A DNA stretch of 60,316 bases from Reticulitermes lucifugus (Eukaryota; Arthropoda; Insecta; Blattodea; Rhinotermitidae), in NCBI GenBank assembly GCA_026260175.1, contig JAKCWW010000761.1:9485-69800 (forward strand), given 5' to 3'. Below the pieces are notes generated by a model, which was given only the letters and a program-made list of their open reading frames with translations, had not been told where the DNA came from and ran no database searches. Of this stretch, positions 52,945 to 60,316 are shown piece after piece. Positions within the stretch are counted from its first letter, which is position 1. Each line of letters starts with the position of its first letter. Position numbers and translations under genes: made by a program.

Positions 52945-53949
52945 CTGCAATGAAGGAAAAAAAACATGAATACATGAATGTATTGCAGTGAACTTTTGTT
53001 GTGACACAAAACATTATGATTTCTCACACAATACACACACTCTCTCACACACATCATAATGTAAAAATTATAATTTTATTCACGAACACATGAAAATTTA
53101 AATAATTTCATACCATAAAAGTCCCATAAATTCTGCGCCACACATTGATAAATTACAACACGTCCTAGGGAAGCTCACTGAAACACAAGACTGTTCGAGC
53201 ATAATTTCAGCGACATGGTGCAACAAATCACACTTCACAGGTGCCTATGACTGAATCAGTATCTCTCTTATTTGGAAGCCACATAATTCAGAAAGGAGTA
53301 TGATCCCCAAGCTGACCAGATCTGTCACTGTTAGGCTTCCATCTGTAAGCCTACATAGGTCATTCAAAGGTTAAGGTACCAAAGCAAGGACGTAAACTCC
53401 ACAACAAGCACGTTAAGTGTAGTCACACCCAATGTGTCGATTTACAGTGATCTGTAGATGACATTCAATGGTACAAATGTTCTGCCAACTGCTGACAATG
53501 GTGGTACTGCCAGCGTGTAGTGGTGATGAAATAGATTAACCACCGTTTTCCTTTCCATTCACAGTAACCGTAAACAAGGTGACACTTAGAATTGGCCTTT
53601 GTGATGATACATTTTCTTTACGATAACAGACTCATCAGATACTGTCATGGCAAACAGACCAATAAGGCTGCTGCTGTAAGTGCAAAAGAAAAGTTGTAGT
53701 TGGCCGCCAAGATTCAACCAGTACAAGATTCTTAGGATGCTGCATCACTACATGCTACCACATACACACTCCCCAAAGACAGTGAAGAGATGCTTGATAA
53801 GGCCTAAGGCTTTTGGATGCGGGACTGCAGTTGCGCTGGGTGCTTATGAAAATGCAAGTCAGTGTTGAAAAGGCGTCTGCTCACCAGGATCCCAACAATT
53901 ACTGCATCTGACAGGGCTGCAAGTAGGGACAGTAGCTAGGTCAGAGGTA

Positions 53950-54155
53950 AAGGTAAAGGTACAGGTAAAGTTGTCAGTGTTCATGCATGAAAGCATACAA
54001 GGGGAGAAGAGGTACAGCTCTACTCATTCTTCACCTCTGTGCTAGATGGAGGTGAGTGGTCAACATCATGCCCTGGCTGCTTGACCCATGGGAAAGAAAC
54101 CCAGTATCCACTGAACAAGAGGCTAGGTGGGTTCCACAGCCGGTTGGATGATTTG
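53950..54155 (-). repeat. SINE family 1, diverged 5'-truncated copy
   Basis: Minus strand starts with the GGCTGTGGAACCCACCTAGC region and ends in a CTTTACC-type tail. The tRNA head is missing. Confidence 0.65.
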
Positions 54156-54297
54156 GAAAACAGAAAAATCTCTTGATGCTGCCAGTAGGTATTGCCTCTT
54201 TTATCAGCTTTGGTCGGAACTAAGTTTAGAAGGCGAGTATCACTGATGGTGCCCTGACTGACATCATCTAGGCAAGTTCAGACACAAGTACCTGCAT

Positions 54298-54298
54298 T

Positions 54299-54336
<38 letters not shown>

Positions 54337-54338
54337 TG
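54298..54338 (+). repeat. ACT trinucleotide microsatellite
   Basis: About thirteen tandem CTA/ACT units in the upstream region. Confidence 0.9.
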
Positions 54339-55209
54339 AAGTAATATTTGTTCTAGTAGATGGGCCACCACGACTGTGCACTGACCCCAATCCAGATAAC
54401 TTCGCTGGTAAGAGGGACGCCGAGCAAGTGGATGAACATTCTGTGTTAACAGGTTGGGGAACATTATTCTTTTGCACAGCTGAAAAACACCGCTGTAACC
54501 AAAGTAACGGACAAAGACATTCAGACACAAAACAGATTATCTCAGCATGAAGAAACATGCCAACATGTCAAAACTGCTCTCCTGTTCCTATCCCCCCCAT
54601 GCCAGCAGGTAAGAATGCAAATGTAAGTAAAAATATAATTCTACACACAAAAACCTGTGGTGAAGCAGTGAAGAGAAAGGGATACAATGCTAAGCATGAC
54701 TCCTGAATTCATATTTATACAGTACAAAGCTTGTTAAAATTCCAAAAACAAATTCTGACGGTTCCAGTCTCTACTCTCTTCTAAATCCTTCCCAATTCAT
54801 GCCATAAAGGCTGAGTTACTGATTAGCTAGTAAAATCAACCACAAAGACATGAAAAGTGTTCAATGTTTCAATGTAGCGATACCATCAAAGTACACTATT
54901 CAAATAATATCTGTGAACAGTGTACTTCAGTGGTATTCCTATATTATTATGCTGCTGTGGTCACAGTGTGCTATAAAGTTAAATATATTAGTCCAAAACC
55001 ATACAGAACTGGACACTTCAACATTCTTCAACTTCATTATATGCCCTACAGCTGCTAGTGATTTTATGAACACGAAATAATATTTGAATTTAGGAACTTA
55101 AAAACCATGAACAAAGGAAAAATTTGGATCACTGAAGCTGTCCAGAAGCCACATGGAACGAAGGCACGAAAAATCTTTGGAGGAGACATCCCACTGAGTT
55201 ATTGACATA

Positions 55210-55253
55210 GTTTTCAAAATAAATACAGTTATGTTTGTATTTATTTTGAAAAC
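55210..55253. repeat. perfect 17-bp hairpin
   Basis: GTTTTCAAAATAAATAC and GTATTTATTTTGAAAAC, separated by ten bases. Confidence 0.8.
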
Positions 55254-56361
55254 CGCATGAAAAATAATTAATGGTGACAAATCGGGGCACACCTGATAGC
55301 TTGCAGAAATTACCAACATTATTATGTAATCATTTATACGGAGCACACACAAATCCACCAAAAAAAGATTTTAGAAGTGGAGTTGGGTGTTTGAATTTTG
55401 GACCACTATTAAGAAGATAATCTGGCCTTGTGCAGCCCTCAAATGCAAAATACAGCATAAATTTATAAATAAGTTTGAAAGATCACATTAACCAGTGTCA
55501 TATTAAGGCCTTTGGACAGCTTGTGAGAATAAAGTTATCGAAAATTCAAGTCACTCTTCTCCAATCCGTTACACCTTTGCACACATGACAACAAAAACCA
55601 CACATTTGTCCACAAGACAGCAAAGTTACCAACTTTCACCTCCTAGAGCAATAAATTTCCAAGTCACTAACATGCAGAAATATATTTTGTAATATTTCAA
55701 TAAATGGTACTAACACCTAATTATCAATTTAATCAACTCTGATTCAACCTTATACACAAGGATGTGACAAGGCTGTCTCTCAACAATATATTCTCAATTA
55801 GGTAATCAGGTTTCAACTCTTTCGTGCTGACGATTCAAACTGAAAGAATATTACAATAATCTGCATCTGCCATTTCCATATATTTATTTATGAAGGTTCA
55901 AAACACAATGCAATGCATCTGAGTGTGTCATCTCCTGCCCTTATAAACACATCACCTTTTCATTTCTCTACAGTACCAATGCCTGACAAGGTGAATTGTT
56001 AAGTAACTTGATTACAGCTTTATGGTCACCACTGACATCTTTCAATCTCTCATAATATGAACCTGCCCAGAGTTAACCACAATGAAACTCTGAGATTAAA
56101 ATACTTCACTATCAGTTTCACAAAATGTTCAAATAAACCAATTTCATGAAGAAGTACCTCCATGTTGCAACATAAGAGGGAATTTTGTTAAAACTGAGTG
56201 GCATGCAGACGAACAGATTAGAGTATGCATGCACTTTCTCACAAAGGAAGTCCAGTGAAAACTTCACCAGTGTTGCCACCTCCTGATACCAAGAATTCAG
56301 GTTATTAAAACTGTATTCACCACAGATGAACAAATATTCTAAAAATGTAACAGCCACCTCA

Positions 56362-56500
56362 CAATTCTAGGCGCCATAAGGGTAACATGAAGGACGTTCC
56401 ATATTGAGGTTCCACAAATATTAGGCCCCACCAATACAAAATTCAGGCACTACTGCAACCTGGCACCTGGGAATGTGCACCCCTGGTACATACCCCTTCT
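56362..56500 (+). repeat. dispersed repeat with AATTCTAGGCGCC, copy 2
   Basis: AATTCTAGGCGCCATAAGG, ATGAAGGACGTTCCATATTG and CACAAATATTAGGCCCC, diverged from copy 1. Confidence 0.5.
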
Positions 56501-57499
56501 AGAAAAAGGGATACATGTGTGTTTGTATCCACTTACTTGCCAAGATAAGTTAACATAACATACCTATCTCAAGTACTACTGTGTGTGTGTTCAGCATATG
56601 TGTATGTGTGTGTGTGTGTGTGACAGAATAAGTGGATGTGTGGGCAGTGGGGACTTCCCGTTCTCATGTGACAAACATTATTTTGGACGTGCATGACAAA
56701 TATTGTTATACAACCATTTGCAATTACTTACTTACACGTTACATGACAATTGTATGTGACTATAATGTAAGAATACTTATGAGTAAACATGGTACATATA
56801 ACAACCCAAACCAACCAGAACCATACTACACAGAAACACCTTCATAGAAAACTGTTGTATTTATGCATGCTGGCAACAGTGATGACCTCATGTGACTTAA
56901 TATATGGCAAGAACTGCATAAGACGTACGAGAAAACCAAGACGAGCATTCAGACATATATTATAATTACATCTGTATGTTATAAAATACCGTTTTCGCTA
57001 AAGACATAACAGTATCTGGCACGGTTGGTGAATGAAGAAATGTGAACAGTTCAATGCTAGAACAAAATTAACTGCGCTCCATCGTTCTACATTACTGCAA
57101 CGTAAAACCAAAACGTAAACCCGTGGCGAACCGCAGACTACCGAACTTTGTATTAGGTAGCGGGATCAATTCCCGACGGTCACAATTATCCACTGAAACA
57201 AAACGATGTCGTATTTTGTACCACAGTCAAATCCATATTTGGAACTACTTGAAGAATATGACAAACATACCTCCACTTCACACCTCTAAACACTTGTTTA
57301 AACAGTACTGGATTTCAAGAACACTGTGGAATTACACGCAGACAAAATACTTTACTCGTCTACAAACTATACTATCAACCCACTTCAAACACTCCAGATA
57401 TATTTCATTCGCCGTAACTTAAAAAGATAAAGAATATTACTGTAGAGCAACGTACTGCAGTAAAAAAACTCATTATCTGGAAGAAACACCACGACAAAC

Positions 57500-57860
57500 G
57501 GTAAGGCGCCATATTGCCTGTATACTCAAACAAAAGGGCCAGCATAAGACACCGCCAAAAGTAATACCCTTAATCAATTCACGATGACCTTTACGACCTG
57601 GTTTTATTAAACAATTACATTATTTGTTAATGAATTACACAACCGTTACCTGCTATGTATTACGGTTGTTCGAAATTCGTAACATTTTCGAGTTATCCAC
57701 GAGCACCGACGACAACACTCATATCACCTTCCCCCACTTCCACGTCCTTCTCCTGCCACTGCCTCCTACCGTTCCACTCGAGGAACTTTAATCCAAAGAG
57801 ACCACAACATGTCATGCCGTCATAGTTGTTAATGCGTGTTCAAGATGGCACTTTTGATTT
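57500..57860 (-). promoter_or_regulatory. HUWE1: possible distal HUWE1 promoter and non-coding first exon
   Basis: The start-codon exon needs an upstream exon. This is the most CpG-containing stretch upstream. It has YY1-like CAAGATGGCAC (57841-57851, plus) and ATATGGCGCC (minus, about 57507-57516), and a minus-strand donor-like CAG/GTAACG (exon edge near 57650). No TATA box. This is inference from composition and motifs only. Confidence 0.25.
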
Positions 57861-58159
57861 CGTCAAATGTATTCAGAAATTAAATACAGAAATATTTAGT
57901 TTCCTTTTTGCTCAATTTCCTTATCTTTGTGATGGTCAGGGTTCATAAGCACTTCAATAATTTGTTTTACATGCACGACACAAAACATATTCCATATAAT
58001 GCGTTGAAATCTTCAACCACTTCCTCAAATTTGTCAACTCATCGAAATTGCCCAACCAAAGAGAATAATATGAATTTTCGAGGGAAGTTTTTTAGTATTT
58101 ATGTTACAGTGGCGCAAAACAGTACAATATTTAGTATTATAATAAAATAATAATATTAA

Positions 58160-58383
58160 TAATAATATGGCGGTGGCATGAGGTACGTATGGGGAGAGCA
58201 GAGATGCATACAGAGTTTTGGTGGGGAAACCCGAGGGAAGGAACCACTTGGAAGACCTAAGTGTCGATGGAAGGATGATATTAAAATGGGTCCTAAGGAC
58301 CTAGGATGGCATTGACTGGAGTGATCTGGCCCAGGACAGGGACAAGGGGCATACAGTTGTGAGCATAGTAATAAACCTTTTGT
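58160..58383 (+). pseudogene. 3' end of a non-LTR retrotransposon ORF, frameshifted
   Basis: From 58241 the plus strand reads EPLGRPKCRWKDDIKMGPKD then LGWH and a stop. A shift of frame continues DWSDLAQDRDKGHTVVSIVI. This resembles the C-terminal tail (LGRPRRRWEDNIKMDL...DWIxLAQDRDRW) common in insect LINE-derived predictions. The long antisense frame is a by-product. Confidence 0.6.
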
Positions 58384-58389
58384 TTCCCT

Positions 58390-58460
58390 AAAATGCATTG
58401 AAATTTTCAACTAGCTGAGGAACTATTACCTTCTCAAAAACGATTCTGCTCCATGCAATT
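58390..58460 (-). repeat. dispersed repeat, WSR-FEK type, copy 1
   Basis: Minus strand reads AWSRIVFEKVIVPQLVENFN, close to the frequent insect repeat peptide PWSRVLLEKLTVPQLVKKFP. It abuts the LINE tail. Confidence 0.5.
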
Positions 58461-58975
58461 AATAATAATAATAGTCTTGGTTTTGATGCCGTGTAGTTAG
58501 GTAGGTAGTAACCAAGAGTTGGGAAGAGTATACATTCTTGGAATATACTGTCACCTTCTCCCAATATTTAAGAAGGCAATTACTATAAAATTGTTGAAAC
58601 ATGTGTGACCTGTAATTGTAGCATTCTATATGCTTTGAAATCTGCATTCTTCACAAATCGTCAATATTGTAAATACGGTAAAACAGAGTATCAGCTGTCT
58701 AGACTAAACTTTGTGTAACATTTGAATTCTGTATGTGCAACATAATAATATTTTGTGTTTTCTGACATATTCCACATAGTATTGTCATCTTGCATTTTGG
58801 ATCCATATAATGTGTGTAGGTATGTATTCCTACACTGTCATTTATCATTTACCTTGCAGCACGAGCATGCATGTGGGCGAAATGTTACATACATATCTTG
58901 ACAAGGCATCTGTTTGAAGGAAAATTGTAAACAGATGGTTGTTATTCATCATTTATAATATATATATTTTTTTTT

Positions 58976-59232
58976 TTTGAGAAGGCCCCCCGCAGCAGAT
59001 GCTATGGACGCACCGCAGCCTTGAGGCTTATTGCGCAACCCTGTGAAGATGATGATGATTTGTATTTTTTTCATTTTTCCAAGTAATGCAGCACCGGTGG
59101 AATGAAACTGACAGGGGGAAAACCGAAGTACTCGGGGGAAAAACCTGTCCCAGTACCACTTTGTCCACCACAAATCCCACATGGACTGAACATGGATCGA
59201 ACCCGGGCCTCTGCGGTGGGATATCTAGCACT
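58976..59232 (-). mobile_element. tRNA-related SINE, family 3, copy with B box
   Basis: Minus strand: CCACCGCAGAGGCCCGGG, TTCGATCC, the shared GTGGGATTTGTGGTGGACAA, and the 3' block GTCCATAGCATCTGCTGCGG, ending in a T/A run at 58970-58979. Confidence 0.8.
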
Positions 59233-59274
59233 TTACTGGGGTTTATTATTAATCCAAAACAAGTATCAATCAAA

Positions 59275-59345
59275 ATTTGGGGTTCTCACAGGGGTGATGA
59301 AGATTCAAGTCTTGAAAATTGTTACTCTGTGTCTGGCAGGTAGTT
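59275..59345 (+). repeat. dispersed repeat, WDVTLC family, copy 6 (partial)
   Basis: GATGAAGATTCAAGTCTTG and TACTCTGTGTCTGGCAGG resemble the left half of the other copies. Confidence 0.45.
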
Positions 59346-59852
59346 ACCAAGAATTTGGAATGTGGTTATTCCATCTTCAGGGCCAAGCAGTTGAGCAAAT
59401 TCGTTATGAAGATGTAATCAGAAAACAGGCAACTGAAAACTTAATATTTTCTACCGATGGGATTTTGTCAACATTATCCTATTTCTTGCATTATGATTTT
59501 TGAAGAAACAAATTTAATTTGAAGCACTTGATGTGAAATACTTAAATGCACCTATCAACTCCAAACCCCCCCTGCACTTACAGACCACACACACAAAAGA
59601 AATGTGTTAAGGGAAGTTGGTGATAATAATTGGATGAATGGTTCAAATCAACTAGAAGCGATCCAACACCTTGTGGGCAGCTTATAGCTATTGGTTAATC
59701 AGTATGATAAAAATGCAATGTCATTAACATATGCATCATTACACAGGCTGCAATGTTTCCTTAGCAACTGCAAAACACAGCTTTGAAACAAATTAGTGTC
59801 CCTTATACAAGCTCTGCCGGTACTACTAAAAGTTTTCCTTGTCCACACACAG

Positions 59853-60005
59853 AAGTACAGGTATAGTTCCACTTATTAACATCAGGATTGGGTACAGACG
59901 AGTGGTTAACTTTACGTCCCAGCTGCTTTACCCCAGTAACCAATGAATAGGAAGCTGGGTGGGCCCCAGAGCCAGTCTGAATGTTTTGGAGGCCACTACT
60001 TTCAT
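59853..60005 (-). repeat. SINE family 1, diverged partial copy
   Basis: Matches the body (GGGGCCCACCCAGCTTCCTA on the minus strand), without the tRNA head. Confidence 0.6.
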
Positions 60006-60186
60006 ACAGTAAAAGAAATGTCCCCATATTCCTATCTCTATAAATTATATTTTACTTAATTCAGTGTGGTACGATGTCAACATGCATGCAATAAAGCTGG
60101 ACTACCAGACTGCAACATACAATATTACTTCTAAAATACATGATGCAGAAATTCTATATTTTACACCAGCATAAATAAAGTACGCC

Positions 60187-60316
60187 AATCCCAGTGGCCG
60201 CGCGGTCTAAGGCGTGGGTCTGCGGCCACTTGATTACTGGGATTGCAGGTTCAAATCCCACCAAGGGCATGGATGTCTGTCTCTTGTGAGTGTTGTGTGT
60301 TGTCAGGTAGAGGTCT
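60187..60316 (+). mobile_element. tRNA-derived SINE, family 2, cut by the window edge
   Basis: GTGGCCGCGCGGTCTAAGGC (A-box region) and GCAGGTTCAAATCCCACC (B box) form a tRNA-like head. The body GGGCATGGATGTCTGTCTC continues as in 33373-33547. The ends do not form an acceptor stem, so this is not a tRNA gene. Confidence 0.85.

Larger units (their letters stand above)
54400..57400. other. upstream region with no recognised gene
   Basis: AT-rich, only short chance frames. Contains the hairpin at 55210, a GT-rich patch near 56600 and the dispersed repeat at 56362. It may be a 5' UTR intron. Confidence 0.5.

Noticed and set aside
60190..60270. Possible tRNA gene (good A and B boxes)
   Set aside because: The ends do not pair as an acceptor stem and the downstream body recurs at 33373-33547, so it is a SINE head.

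Overview
The window is animal nuclear DNA, almost certainly from an insect. It has one gene with many short exons and GT-AG introns, AT-rich introns, tRNA-derived SINEs, and pogo/Tigger, hAT and piggyBac-type DNA elements. Several repeat-encoded peptides (a WDVTLC-type string, an EPLGRPKCRW-type LINE end, a WSR..FEK..VPQLV-type string) are ones I associate with cockroach and termite assemblies, so I favour Blattodea. That placement is inference. Two N gaps (916 and 50 bases) and a few single Ns show it is a draft assembly.

One protein-coding gene fills 610-52944 on the minus strand: the orthologue of the giant HECT ubiquitin ligase HUWE1 (Mule/ARF-BP1). I traced 44 coding exons, 9,911 coding bases and about 3,304 residues, from the initiator ATG (complement of 52888-52890) to the first ubiquitin-binding (UBM) motif at 610-777. 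The exons agree in reading phase at every junction but one. The junction before 19093-19293 needs a 32-base longer exon or an unseen small exon. Going from right to left the order is: N-terminal armadillo-like region, UBA (exon 32383-32700), UIM (31807-31935), WWE (26504-26671 and 25205-25422), low-complexity middle, acidic poly-Asp tract (9144-9264), conserved linker (3435-7360), a 1.35 kb disordered acidic exon (910-2257) with a 153-bp in-frame tandem duplication, and UBM1. The catalytic HECT domain lies beyond the left edge.

The rest is intron and upstream DNA built from repeats. DNA elements include a Tigger-like element with a hAT element inserted exactly at its terminus (7757-8709), two families of pogo-like MITEs with CAG termini and TA duplications (one copy keeps a 54-codon transposase tail), a pair of TTAA-flanked MITEs, and a CpG-rich MITE with long terminal inverted repeats. 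There are at least three SINE families.

The most unusual component is a set of at least eleven small RNA-like motifs. Each has a CTGANGA box, a variable hairpin, GAAAC, a short palindrome ending GTA or GTT, and a closing stem. This is the layout of a type I hammerhead ribozyme with a minimal stem III. The hairpins differ in sequence but keep pairing. The motifs sit mostly as head-to-head pairs at the arms of long inverted repeats, and several share a downstream module (GTGCATTTGTTGG, then ATGCACGGTGA). Hammerheads of this type are known from Penelope-like retroelements; here they lie in short elements with no visible reverse transcriptase. No gene is supported from 52945 to the right edge. 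The region near 57.5-57.9 kb is the best guess for a distal promoter and non-coding first exon.
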